Both the position numbers and the translations under genes were made by a program. Positions 15,881-24,649 of a stretch of DNA of 49,100 bases are shown piece after piece. Positions within the stretch are counted from its first letter, which is position 1. Each line of letters starts with the position of its first letter. The stretch spans positions 1 through 49,100 of the forward strand of contig JAFGEK010000051.1 in assembly GCA_016931625.1 (NCBI GenBank). Direction: 5' to 3'. Below the pieces are notes generated by a model, which saw only the letters and a list, made by a program, of their open reading frames with translations, was not told where the DNA came from and searched no databases. This DNA is from Deltaproteobacteria bacterium. GTDB taxonomy: Bacteria > Myxococcota > XYA12-FULL-58-9 > JAFGEK01.

Positions 15881-16543
15881 GTGATAATTGTAACAAATCG
15901 AAATCAACTAGTTAAAGCATCAAACAAATCCATTGGGCGCCTTTGTCAGTATCGTCGCAGTTTGCATAGTCTCTTAAACAGCCGACCTTTTGTGTATTCA
16001 CATGAATTGGCTGCTGAGGCTTCAGTTAGCGCAGTACAAGTACGTCGTGACCTTATGGCAATTGGCTATTCTGGTAGCCCCAATCGCGGTTATGACATTG
16101 CTGAACTGCTAAAAAGTATTAACGACCTACTCGACGCTCATAAATCTCAAGGTGTTGCCTTGGTTGGTGTGGGTAACCTCGGTCGTGCCATTATTGCTTA
16201 TGTTGAACGTCAACGCCCATATCTCTATATCGCAGCAGCTTTTGATACCGATCGCGATAAAATAGGGCGAGTTATTCATGGCTGTCGCACCTATCACTTG
16301 CAAGATTTACCCCAAGTGATGCGTGAACAATATTTGCCAGTTGGTATCGTCGCAGTACCAGCTAGCAATGCTCAAAATGTTGCACAAAAACTAATCGATG
16401 CTGGTGTACGTGGCATTCTGAATTTCGCACCAATCATATTGCGCATACCAAATCATATTTATATTGAAAATCTCGATTGGACAGTTGCGCTAGCCAAGGC
16501 GGTGTACTTCACCCGAAATGATGAAAATACTGCAACCACTTAA
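15881..16543 (+). CDS. rex: Redox-sensing transcriptional repressor Rex
   Basis: Rex binds DNA when the NADH/NAD+ ratio is low and is released by NADH. The protein has 220 residues, normal for the family. The N-terminal winged helix (about 15-85) has SHELAAEASVSAVQVRRDLM and GYSGSPNRGYDIAEL. The Rossmann domain has the Gly-rich loop ALVGVGNLGRAI and IAAAFDTDRDKIG, followed by VGIVAVPASNAQ and GILNFAPI, and the C-terminal swap helix carries NLDWTVALAKAVYF. The start is a GTG without a clear Shine-Dalgarno. It is the first gene of a same-strand run with the NAD-linked hydrogenase genes (gap 40 bases to hydC), which fits control of NADH-dependent H2 metabolism. Confidence 0.95.
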   Translation: MIIVTNRNQLVKASNKSIGRLCQYRRSLHSLLNSRPFVYSHELAAEASVSAVQVRRDLMAIGYSGSPNRGYDIAELLKSINDLLDAHKSQGVALVGVGNLGRAIIAYVERQRPYLYIAAAFDTDRDKIGRVIHGCRTYHLQDLPQVMREQYLPVGIVAVPASNAQNVAQKLIDAGVRGILNFAPIILRIPNHIYIENLDWTVALAKAVYFTRNDENTATT

Positions 16544-16583
16544 TCATAAAAACTAAAATAGCTTAAGTGTAAAAGGAGAATAA

Positions 16584-17096
16584 ATGTCAGAAACAACGAC
16601 CAAATTCATAAACACTAAATCAGTAGCGGCGTTGCGGCCAGAATTGGCTGTAATTTTGCAGCGTCATGCCAATGCAAGGCGTGAACATTTGATTCCGATT
16701 TTGCAAGACGTGCAAGAAGCCGAAGGTTATCTTTCACAAGATGCTATTGTTGCAATCGCCAAACATTTAAAACTGCCCGCCAGCAAAGTCTTTGGGGTTG
16801 CCACATTTTATAATCAGTTTCGTTTTCAAGCACATGGTCGCTTTCATATTCAAGTGTGCCGTGGCACTGCTTGTCACGTAAAAGGTTCAGCATCAGTATT
16901 GGCTGCCCTCTGTCGTGTTCTAAAAATAACACCAGGCCAAACCTCTAGAGACGGTCTATTCAGCCTCGAAGTAGTAGCCTGTATTGGCGCTTGTGGTTTA
17001 GCGCCAGTAATAAGCGTTAACGGCGAGTTTCACGCTGGCGTAGCCCCCGACAAAGTAGCTAGCATCGTGCAAAGCTATCGCAGAAAGATTGCTTGA
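16584..17096 (+). CDS. hydC: NuoE/HydC-like [2Fe-2S] subunit of NAD-dependent [FeFe] hydrogenase
   Basis: A 170-residue thioredoxin-like ferredoxin of the NuoE family, the small electron-transfer subunit of trimeric hydrogenases. Typical elements are LIPILQDVQEAEGYLSQDAI, VFGVATFYNQFRF, and the four cluster cysteines in VCRGTACHVKG and VACIGACGLAPV. AAGGAGAATAA before the ATG is a good ribosome site. hydB starts three bases after the stop, so the pair is translationally linked. It hands electrons between the HydB flavin site and HydA. Confidence 0.92.
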   Translation: MSETTTKFINTKSVAALRPELAVILQRHANARREHLIPILQDVQEAEGYLSQDAIVAIAKHLKLPASKVFGVATFYNQFRFQAHGRFHIQVCRGTACHVKGSASVLAALCRVLKITPGQTSRDGLFSLEVVACIGACGLAPVISVNGEFHAGVAPDKVASIVQSYRRKIA

Positions 17097-17099
17097 AAA

Positions 17100-19124
17100 A
17101 TGAGTGAAGCCGTTAGTAGTTTTAATACAGATGATATAAAAATTTTAGCTAAGTGTTGCGAACGCTGCTGGCATAGTCCCGAGCGTCCCTGCCCAGATTT
17201 GATCAATTGCCTAACATCTGGACCTACCTGTCACAACGACCCTGCATGTAATGAGCGCGCTCAATCTCGAACAAAAACTGCACGACGTGAAAAACTTGAT
17301 CGTCCAGTAATTTTTATTGGTACCGGCACCTGCGGTTTAGGAGCAGGAGCAGGAAAAACTTTAGCAGCCATTCGTGAGCATGTGCAAAAGCAAAACCTCG
17401 ATGTTGATATCGTTGAGGTCGGCTGTATCGGTTTATGCACTGCCGAACCAATGGTAGATATTCAATTACCTGGTCGCACCCGCGTTAGCTTTGCTAAAAT
17501 TACTAGCGATAAAGTTCCTGCTTTAATCGATACGGTATTAGCTAATAAAATTGTGTTCGAAGATTTAGTAGCGCAATTTCGTGATGAAAAACTAACTCCG
17601 TACGAAGGAGTTATTTTTCAAGACCAACATCCCTTTTTTGCGCAACAAACCCGCTGCGTATTAGTTAATTGCGGTATTATCGATCCTAACAATATTGATG
17701 AATATATTGCTCGTGGTGGTTTTTGCGCGCTCGCCATGGCGCTACGTAAACAAACCCCCGAAGATATTCGCAATACTGTATTTGATAGTGGTTTACGAGG
17801 CCGTGGTGGTGGTGGTTTTCCTACGGGTCAAAAATGGAAACTTGCCGCCCAAGAAAATAGCGATCAAAAATATCTTGTATGTAATGCCGATGAAGGTGAC
17901 CCTGGTGCTTTTATGAATCGCGCTGAAATCGAAGGTGACCCATACCGTTTGCTTGAAGGTATGGCTATTGCAGCTTATGCTATCGGCGCTAGCAAAGCTT
18001 ATATTTATATTCGCGCTGAATATCCTCTAGCAGTTAAACGACTTATAAAAGCAATCGCCACCGCAAAAGCTAATGGTCTATTAGGTCATAACATACTTGA
18101 TTCAGGATTTAGTCTTGATATTGTTATAAAAAAAGGCGCCGGAGCTTTTGTTTGTGGCGAAGAAACTGCACTCATTCATAGTATTGAAGGTCGTCGCGGT
18201 ATGCCACGTCCCCGACCACCATATCCGGCTGTAAAAGGTTTGTTTGGCAAACCAACAATTATCAATAACGTCGAAACTTTTTATAATATCCCAACCATTA
18301 TAGAACGAGGCGCGGCTTGGTTTAAAGCAATTGGTACGGGCAATAGCACCGGCACTAAAGTATTTGCGCTTTCTGGTAAAATTACTCGTACTGGTCTTGC
18401 TGAAGTTGCTTTTGGCATTTCAATGCGCGATGTCATTTTCACTATTGGTGGTGGTGTCCTAAACAACAAAAATTTTAAAGCGGTTCAAGTTGGTGGTCCC
18501 TCTGGTGCTTGTATTCCCTCACAGCATCTTGACCTTACAATCGACTATGACTCGATGAAAACCGTCGGCGCTATGATGGGTTCTGGTGGCCTGGTGGTCA
18601 TGGATGAAAATACCTGTATGATCGATGTCGCCAAATTCTTCATGGACTTTATTGGACGTGAGTCTTGCGGCAAATGTATTCCCTGTCGTGAAGGAACCCG
18701 ACGTTTACTTGAAATTCTAACGCAAATCACGCAAGGCCGTCGTACAGAAAAAAATGCTGATGCCCTCCTGCGTTTTCAGGGTGTGGTGCTCCTTGAACGT
18801 CTTGCTTCGGTTATCAAGGACACTAGCTTATGTGCTCTTGGGCAAACCGCGCCTAATCCTGTGCTTTCTACTTTACGATATTTTCGTGATGAGTATGAAG
18901 CGCACATCTTTGAACGTCGCTGCCCAGCACATGTTTGTCCTGAATTACTTAACTATACTATTGATAGTGAAGCCTGCGTAGGTTGTGGCGTTTGCATTAA
19001 AGCTTGCCCGGCTGATGCGATTATAGGTGCACCAAAACAAGTGCATGAAATTAATCAAGACAAATGCGTTGCTTGCGGCTCATGCTTAGAAGTCTGCCGA
19101 CTTAACGCAGTAATCGCTGCCTAA
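17100..19124 (+). CDS. hydB: NuoF/HydB-like NADH-binding flavoprotein subunit of [FeFe] hydrogenase
   Basis: A 674-residue subunit that binds NAD(H) and FMN. Domain order: an N-terminal Cys-rich stretch (Cys19, 20, 23, 31, 37, 44, 50); a thioredoxin-like [2Fe-2S] domain (IGTGTCGLGAGAG, VGCIGLC); the NuoF core with the nucleotide/FMN loop GLRGRGGGGFPTGQKWKLAA, CNADEGDPGAFMNR and GAGAFVCGEETALIHSIEG; the N3-type [4Fe-4S] motif ESCGKCIPCREG plus a later Cys; and a C-terminal 2[4Fe-4S] ferredoxin (CVGCGVCIKACPADAI, CVACGSCLEVCRLNAV). This is the layout of the electron-bifurcating or NADH-linked trimeric hydrogenases. The N-terminal seven-Cys segment is an extension that I do not recognise from the well-studied enzymes. 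hydA follows after 15 bases. Confidence 0.94.
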   Translation: MSEAVSSFNTDDIKILAKCCERCWHSPERPCPDLINCLTSGPTCHNDPACNERAQSRTKTARREKLDRPVIFIGTGTCGLGAGAGKTLAAIREHVQKQNLDVDIVEVGCIGLCTAEPMVDIQLPGRTRVSFAKITSDKVPALIDTVLANKIVFEDLVAQFRDEKLTPYEGVIFQDQHPFFAQQTRCVLVNCGIIDPNNIDEYIARGGFCALAMALRKQTPEDIRNTVFDSGLRGRGGGGFPTGQKWKLAAQENSDQKYLVCNADEGDPGAFMNRAEIEGDPYRLLEGMAIAAYAIGASKAYIYIRAEYPLAVKRLIKAIATAKANGLLGHNILDSGFSLDIVIKKGAGAFVCGEETALIHSIEGRRGMPRPRPPYPAVKGLFGKPTIINNVETFYNIPTIIERGAAWFKAIGTGNSTGTKVFALSGKITRTGLAEVAFGISMRDVIFTIGGGVLNNKNFKAVQVGGPSGACIPSQHLDLTIDYDSMKTVGAMMGSGGLVVMDENTCMIDVAKFFMDFIGRESCGKCIPCREGTRRLLEILTQITQGRRTEKNADALLRFQGVVLLERLASVIKDTSLCALGQTAPNPVLSTLRYFRDEYEAHIFERRCPAHVCPELLNYTIDSEACVGCGVCIKACPADAIIGAPKQVHEINQDKCVACGSCLEVCRLNAVIAA

Positions 19125-19139
19125 AAAGAGGGATAAAAC

Positions 19140-20861
19140 GTGTTTCAAATACAAGTAAATGACAAAAACGTCGACGCCAAAGATGGCGAGATGCTCTTAG
19201 CAACTCTTAAACGTGCTGGTATCCATGTACCAACCTTGTGCAACATGGCCGACATGTTACCTACCGGCGCTTGTCGTCTGTGTGTCGTTGAAGTTGAAGG
19301 TGCACCAAATTTAGTGCCAAGTTGTGCTTTCCCGGTACGCGAAGGCATGAAAGTTAAAACTCATTCGCTGCGTGCGGTAAGGGCGCGTAAAACTATTGTT
19401 GAATTATTACTAGCCAATCACCCTGATGACTGCCTTTATTGTGCACGCAATAATAACTGTGAGTTACAATCTCTTGCTGAAAATTTAGGGGTACGCCAAC
19501 GTCGTTATATAGGTAATAAAAAAGAGCGTAAAATCGACGCTTCAAGCCCTTCAATTGTACGCGACCCGGCAAAATGCATCTTATGCGGTAAATGTGTGCG
19601 CGTTTGCGAAGAAGTACAAGGTGTGTCTGCTTTAGATTTTGTTGGTCGTGGTTCAAAAACTGAAGTTAGCACTGTATTTAATCAAGGTCTTAATGTCTCA
19701 AGCTGTATTGCTTGTGGGCAATGCATAATGGTGTGCCCAACTGGTGCTTTAACTGAACAAAGTAATTTTCGCGCCTTGCTTGATGCAATTGGCAAACCCG
19801 ACAAACGCGTGCTTGTACAAATAGCACCCGCGGTTTCTGTTACTCTTGGTGAATTATTTGGGGTAAAGCCTGGTGTTGATATAGCAGGTGTACTTAATGC
19901 AGCCCTGCGTCGGCTTGGTGTTGATCGCGTATTTGATACTGCCTTTTCTGCTGATCTTACTATCATGGAAGAAGGCTCTGAGTTAGTGCAGCGTCTAACT
20001 CTTGGTGGCACTTTGCCAATGCTCACCAGTTGCTCTCCAGGTTGGATCAAATTCATGGAGAGTTTTTATCCAGAACTCCTACCGCATTTATCTACTTGCA
20101 AAAGCCCGCAACAAATGCTCGGTGCGGTGTTGAAAAGTTTCTATGCACAACGAGAAAATATTGCTCCTGAGCAAATTTTTAGCGTATCGATTATGCCTTG
20201 TACGGCGAAAAAATTTGAAGCTGGTCGCCCGGAAATGCTAAATGACGAATTAGCGGACGTTGATCTTGTGCTTACCACTCGTGAGCTGGCGCGAATTATT
20301 CGCATGCGGGGTATTGATCTTAATTCACTTGAACCCGAACCCGCTGACACACCTTTTGGTGAGCGCAGTAGTGCCGGTAAATTATTTGGCGCAACCGGTG
20401 GAGTAATGGAAGCTGCACTACGTAGTGTCCATTATTTGATAACCGGCAAAGAGATTGAAACTCCAAAAATTACCCCTATTCGTGGGCTCAATGGCATTAA
20501 ACAAGCTGAAGTTGCTATCGCTGACACCAAATTAAAAGTGGCGGTGGTTAGCGGCCTTAGTAATGCCAGAATTATTCTTGATGAAATACGTAAGGGTAAT
20601 TCTCCTTACCATTTTGTCGAAGTTATGACCTGCCCTGGTGGTTGTATCGCTGGTGGTGGTCAGCCAATTGGTGCCAACGTCGATGCTATACGTGCACGCA
20701 TGCAAGCTCTCTATAAAATTGACCGTGAGGCAAAATTACGCACCTCACATCAAAATGCTTCAGTGCAGCGTTTATATGATGAGTACCTAGGTAAACCACT
20801 AAGTGAAAAAAGCCACCATCTCTTACATACTCATTATACTCCGCGCGAGGTGGTAAAATAA
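19140..20861 (+). CDS. hydA: [FeFe] hydrogenase catalytic subunit HydA
   Basis: The H2-evolving/oxidising subunit, 573 residues. Order: [2Fe-2S] ferredoxin (Cys34, 45, 48, 62); the His-ligated [4Fe-4S] (HPDDCLYCARNNNCELQ); two [4Fe-4S] motifs (CILCGKCVRVC, CIACGQCIMVC); and the H-cluster domain. H-cluster motifs are L1 TSCSPGW (296-302), L2 IMPCTAKKFEAGRP (Cys354) and L3 EVMTCPGGCIAGGGQP (Cys498, Cys502). The canonical L1 is TSCCPxW; here the second Cys is Ser. The C-terminus ends in LLHTHYTPRE as usual. The GTG start has GAGGG eight bases upstream. With hydC and hydB it forms a trimeric, NADH-coupled and possibly ferredoxin-bifurcating enzyme. Maturases HydE, HydF and HydG are not in this window. 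The next gene starts at the base after its stop. Confidence 0.94.
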   Translation: MFQIQVNDKNVDAKDGEMLLATLKRAGIHVPTLCNMADMLPTGACRLCVVEVEGAPNLVPSCAFPVREGMKVKTHSLRAVRARKTIVELLLANHPDDCLYCARNNNCELQSLAENLGVRQRRYIGNKKERKIDASSPSIVRDPAKCILCGKCVRVCEEVQGVSALDFVGRGSKTEVSTVFNQGLNVSSCIACGQCIMVCPTGALTEQSNFRALLDAIGKPDKRVLVQIAPAVSVTLGELFGVKPGVDIAGVLNAALRRLGVDRVFDTAFSADLTIMEEGSELVQRLTLGGTLPMLTSCSPGWIKFMESFYPELLPHLSTCKSPQQMLGAVLKSFYAQRENIAPEQIFSVSIMPCTAKKFEAGRPEMLNDELADVDLVLTTRELARIIRMRGIDLNSLEPEPADTPFGERSSAGKLFGATGGVMEAALRSVHYLITGKEIETPKITPIRGLNGIKQAEVAIADTKLKVAVVSGLSNARIILDEIRKGNSPYHFVEVMTCPGGCIAGGGQPIGANVDAIRARMQALYKIDREAKLRTSHQNASVQRLYDEYLGKPLSEKSHHLLHTHYTPREVVK

Positions 20862-22928
20862 ATGGAGGCGCTTACCGATACTCCTTTGGTCTCAACGATC
20901 AAGGAGCTCTGTCGGTTATGCTACATGTGTGTACGCGAATGCCCTGCAAATGCAATACGCATTAAAAATGGTCAGGCTGAAGTTATCGAAGCACGCTGTA
21001 TTGGTTGTGGTAGCTGCATAAAAGTATGCAGTCAACGTGCAAAACAATTTCAACGCAGTACTGATGCAGTAAATGCTAAACTTGCCAGTGGTAAATTGGT
21101 TGCTGCTTTAGCGCCAAGCTTTCCCGCCGAATTTTCAGGTTTACCAGCAACCAGCATTGTAGGCATGATACGCGCATTAGGTTTTACTAAAGTATTTGAA
21201 GTTGGTTTTGGCGCTGATTTATTAGCCGTACGCTACCGTCAATTATTACAAAATAAAACCTCAGCACTTAATCGTCCTAATACATCTACCTCACCAACTA
21301 GTTCTACCGGTACCCTTGCCAATCCACCACCACAATGGATTGGTACACTCTGCCCTGCGATATTTGGTTATGTAGAGCGTTATTACCCAGATCTGCTGCC
21401 CGCGCTTGCTCCTTTAGTCTCACCAATGATTGCCATGGCTCGCTGTATCAAAAAAATGCACGGCTCAGATGTTAAAGTTGTTTTTATTGGACCCTGTATT
21501 GCTAAAAAACGCGAAGCCTTAAGTCATACTGTTGCAGGGGATGTCGATTACGTACTTACATTTATCGAACTGCGGGAACTACTTGATCGCTATAATATTA
21601 CTTCAGAAAACATTACCCCGTATGAATTTGATGAACCCCGCGCTGGTAAAGGTACTTTATTACCTTTCTCAGGTGGGTTTTTAGAAGCTGCCGAACTTGA
21701 TCGCGGCCTAATTTGGGATGATGTCATGGCTGCCGAAGGGCGTAGCACCGCCTTTGACGCTATTGATGAATTTGCCAAAGGTTCAATAGAAGCCAAACTC
21801 CTAGAAACCCTCGCTTGCAAAGGCTGCATTTCTGGACCTGGTATTATTGCATCTGACTCGTTATTTTCTAAGCAAGCTGCGGTGGGGCGTTATGCTCGTG
21901 AACGTTTAACCACATTTGATTCGGATGCCTGGCGTCGTGCGATTAATGAATTTAATCAGCTTGATTTAAATCGTTCGTTTGAAAATTTTGACCAACGTTT
22001 AGTTGACCCTACTAATGATGAGCTAAATAAAATTCTCAAACGTATGGGCAAAAACAAGATCGAGGATGAACTTAACTGTGGTGCTTGTGGTTATGATAGT
22101 TGTCGTGCTCATGCGCGTGCTGTGCATGCAGGTCTGGCCGAGCCTGAAATGTGTTTGCCTGACACTATCGAACAATTACGCCACGCCTTAGGTGAGCTTG
22201 ATATCTCTCATAAACAACTAGCCAACGCCCAAGAAGAATTATTACGTGCTGAAAAACTTGCAAGTATGGGACAACTTGCTGCTGGGATTGCTCATGAAGT
22301 TAACAATCCCTTAGCAGTAATACTTATGTATACCCATCTATTGCTCGATGATTGTCCGGTAGAGTATCCCATGCGCCCAGATTTATTAATGGTTGTTGAA
22401 CAAGCTTCACGATGCCAACGCATTGTTTCTGGGCTATTGAATTTTTCACGACATAATAAAGTATTATTACAGCCTACGCTGCTACGTGATTTAGTAGATC
22501 GCAGCGCCCGCGTACTTTCGGCCCCTGATAATATTACCTTCGAATTTATTCACGATATTGCAGGTGAAGCTGAAATCGATCGCGATCAAATCACTCAAGT
22601 ATTAATGAACCTGATAAAAAATGCTTACGATGCTATGCCAAATGGAGGAGAACTTACCATACGTACAGGGGGAGATGATGAACACGTTGGGTTTACGGTA
22701 ACTGATACTGGTAGTGGTATTAGTGCCGCTGATATGAGTAAATTATTTCAACCTTTTTTTACGACAAAACCTATGGGCCAAGGTACCGGTTTAGGTCTAT
22801 CAATTGCTTATGGCATTGTTAAAATGCACCGCGGAGAAATGAAAGTAGAATCTAATTGCGACCCATCAAGGGGAAGTACTGGAACTACTTTTACTGTAAC
22901 TCTTCCGCGTTACACTCAGCAGCTTTGA
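20862..22928 (+). CDS. [FeFe]-hydrogenase-like sensor fused to a histidine kinase
   Basis: A 688-residue cytoplasmic sensor. Residues 17-60 hold a 2[4Fe-4S] ferredoxin (CRLCYMCVRECPANA, CIGCGSCIKVC). Residues about 78-345 are a hydrogenase H-domain with all four H-cluster cysteines (Cys164 in GTLCPAIFGY, Cys212 in IGPCIAKKREA, Cys319 and Cys322 in LACKGCISGPG). The residue before Cys164, a proton-relay Cys in enzymes, is Leu. Residues about 402-435 are a four-Cys FeS domain (NCGACGYDSC, EPEMC). The kinase follows: His478 in IAHEVNNPLAV, N-box NLIKNAYDAM, DTGSGI and GTGLGLSIAYG. The likely role is sensing H2 or redox state and phosphorylating the downstream receivers. It abuts hydA with no gap (TAAATG). 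Similar sensory hydrogenases (group C/D) are known beside catalytic ones; here the kinase is on the same chain. Confidence 0.9.
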   Translation: MEALTDTPLVSTIKELCRLCYMCVRECPANAIRIKNGQAEVIEARCIGCGSCIKVCSQRAKQFQRSTDAVNAKLASGKLVAALAPSFPAEFSGLPATSIVGMIRALGFTKVFEVGFGADLLAVRYRQLLQNKTSALNRPNTSTSPTSSTGTLANPPPQWIGTLCPAIFGYVERYYPDLLPALAPLVSPMIAMARCIKKMHGSDVKVVFIGPCIAKKREALSHTVAGDVDYVLTFIELRELLDRYNITSENITPYEFDEPRAGKGTLLPFSGGFLEAAELDRGLIWDDVMAAEGRSTAFDAIDEFAKGSIEAKLLETLACKGCISGPGIIASDSLFSKQAAVGRYARERLTTFDSDAWRRAINEFNQLDLNRSFENFDQRLVDPTNDELNKILKRMGKNKIEDELNCGACGYDSCRAHARAVHAGLAEPEMCLPDTIEQLRHALGELDISHKQLANAQEELLRAEKLASMGQLAAGIAHEVNNPLAVILMYTHLLLDDCPVEYPMRPDLLMVVEQASRCQRIVSGLLNFSRHNKVLLQPTLLRDLVDRSARVLSAPDNITFEFIHDIAGEAEIDRDQITQVLMNLIKNAYDAMPNGGELTIRTGGDDEHVGFTVTDTGSGISAADMSKLFQPFFTTKPMGQGTGLGLSIAYGIVKMHRGEMKVESNCDPSRGSTGTTFTVTLPRYTQQL

Positions 22929-22935
22929 GAAAAAA

Positions 22936-23337
22936 ATGGAAACTAGCAAAACAAACAACTCAAAAACAATTTTAATTGTTGACGATGATCCCGATTTTTT
23001 ACTGCAAACACGTATGCAGCTTGAAGCCGCAGGATACAACATTCTAAGTGCTCATAGCCTTAAAGAGGCTGAAGAAATCATGGTCGATAATCGCCCAGAC
23101 TTAGTGGTTGCCGATTTAATGATGGAGTACATGGATGCTGGCCTCGTCTTATGTCATCGGGTTAAGAAGAAAGACCCCAATACCCCAGTAATATTAGTCT
23201 CTGCGCTTACAAGCCAAACCGGTATGGCTTTTGAATCAAGTCTCGATAAAAGCAATGGTTGGATAAAAGCTGACGCAGTTCTCACTAAACCCATGCGAGC
23301 TGAACAACTCAAGCGCGAGATCGAACGATTGCTTTAA
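22936..23337 (+). CDS. Stand-alone receiver-domain response regulator
   Basis: A 133-residue CheY-like protein: acidic pair in LIVDDDPDF, phospho-Asp in LVVADLMMEYMDAG, Lys in VLTKPMRAEQL. No output domain is present. It starts seven bases after the hydrogenase-kinase gene and ends 15 bases before a receiver-kinase hybrid, so it is a probable phospho-partner of one or both. The insert DAGLVLCHRVKKKDP and the Trp in NGWIKADAV are typical of receivers found beside hydrogenase sensors, but this is only an impression. Confidence 0.85.
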   Translation: METSKTNNSKTILIVDDDPDFLLQTRMQLEAAGYNILSAHSLKEAEEIMVDNRPDLVVADLMMEYMDAGLVLCHRVKKKDPNTPVILVSALTSQTGMAFESSLDKSNGWIKADAVLTKPMRAEQLKREIERLL

Positions 23338-23352
23338 GAAAAGTTGTTACTA

Positions 23353-24477
23353 ATGGATGTGTTGCGTGTATTAGTGGTGGATGATGAACTGGGCATGCGT
23401 GTAGGCGCAGCCCGAGTACTTGAACGTTTGCGCCTGCATCTACCTGAGCTAGATCAACATGAAACTAGCTTTGTGGCAACACAGGCTGAAAGTGGTGAAC
23501 AAGCCTTAAATATTATGGCGCAATCATCTCCTGATATTTTGCTGTTAGATTATAAATTGCCAGGAATATCCGGCCTTGATGTCTTAGCTGAAATTTCCTC
23601 CCGTTCATATGATGTCTTAACTATTATGATTACTGCTTATGCTACTCTTGATACCGCAATAGTCGCTACCCAACGCGGGGCTTTTGACTTTTTAGCTAAG
23701 CCATTTACCCCTGACGAATTACGTACCACCGTTTTAAAAGCGGCAAAACATGTAGTGCTTAATCGCCACGCCCGCCAACATGCCGATGAAAAACGACGCT
23801 TGCGTTTTGAATTTATCTCGGTGCTTGCTCATGAACTCAAAGCGCCCTTAGCTGCGGTCGAAGGCTATATCATGGCAATGCAAGACCGTTCACTTGGTGA
23901 TGAATTACCAAGCTATTTGCCCATGCTTGATGCTAGCCTAGTTAGGCTTCACGGTATGCGTAAATTGGTTACTGATTTACTCGATATGACTAGACTTGAA
24001 TCCGGGCAGCGAAAACGCGAACTTGAAAAACTTGATATTGTTGAAGTTGCAAAAGCTGCTATCGAAACGGTAAGTAGTGAAGCCCAAAGTCGTCTTGTTA
24101 GTATAACCTTACAATCCCAAACTCCCGTGTATATTACTGCCGACCGTTATGAAATTGAATTAGTACTGCTTAATCTATTAACTAACGCTATTAAATATAA
24201 TCGTAAAAACGGTAAAGTCGAAATATTTGTAGAAACTAAAAATCAAAAAATCATAATTAAAATTACTGATACCGGCATTGGTATGAATACTGAAGAAGTC
24301 GCGCGTATCTTTAAAGAGTTCGTACGTATTCGCAATAATAAAACACGCTTAATCCCAGGTAGTGGTTTAGGATTGGCTACTGTTCGTAAAGTTGCCATGC
24401 TCTATGGCGGCAATGCTACTGTGAAAAGTGAACCTGATAAAGGTACGACAGTAGAAGTAATTTTAAATAGTAAATAA
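23353..24477 (+). CDS. Hybrid receiver-histidine kinase
   Basis: A 374-residue cytoplasmic protein with an N-terminal receiver (LVVDDELGMR, phospho-Asp in ILLLDYKLPGISG, Lys in FLAKPFTPDEL). A HisKA domain follows (phospho-acceptor His in VLAHELKAPLAAVEGY), then a HATPase domain (LLNLLTNAIKYNRK, ITDTGIGMN, GSGLGLATVRK). The receiver comes first, so the kinase is probably controlled by phosphorylation from another kinase, most simply the hydrogenase-type sensor two genes upstream. The ATG at 23353 is chosen over a TTG at 23344. It is the last gene of the rex-hyd run. No clear terminator was found in the 172 bases that follow, before the convergent coiled-coil gene. Confidence 0.88.
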   Translation: MDVLRVLVVDDELGMRVGAARVLERLRLHLPELDQHETSFVATQAESGEQALNIMAQSSPDILLLDYKLPGISGLDVLAEISSRSYDVLTIMITAYATLDTAIVATQRGAFDFLAKPFTPDELRTTVLKAAKHVVLNRHARQHADEKRRLRFEFISVLAHELKAPLAAVEGYIMAMQDRSLGDELPSYLPMLDASLVRLHGMRKLVTDLLDMTRLESGQRKRELEKLDIVEVAKAAIETVSSEAQSRLVSITLQSQTPVYITADRYEIELVLLNLLTNAIKYNRKNGKVEIFVETKNQKIIIKITDTGIGMNTEEVARIFKEFVRIRNNKTRLIPGSGLGLATVRKVAMLYGGNATVKSEPDKGTTVEVILNSK

Positions 24478-24649
24478 CAAACTTTCTTAACTATTTTCTA
24501 TTAGCCTGTTCACAATTAAGGTTTTTTGTAATAAACGATTTGATATATTTAAAATATAATGCAACCCACTTAGCGACACTACTTGTGCGGTATTTGATGG
24601 TATTCAGCTAACTGATCAACAAATTGGTGGGGTTAGTTTTAAAAAGTCG

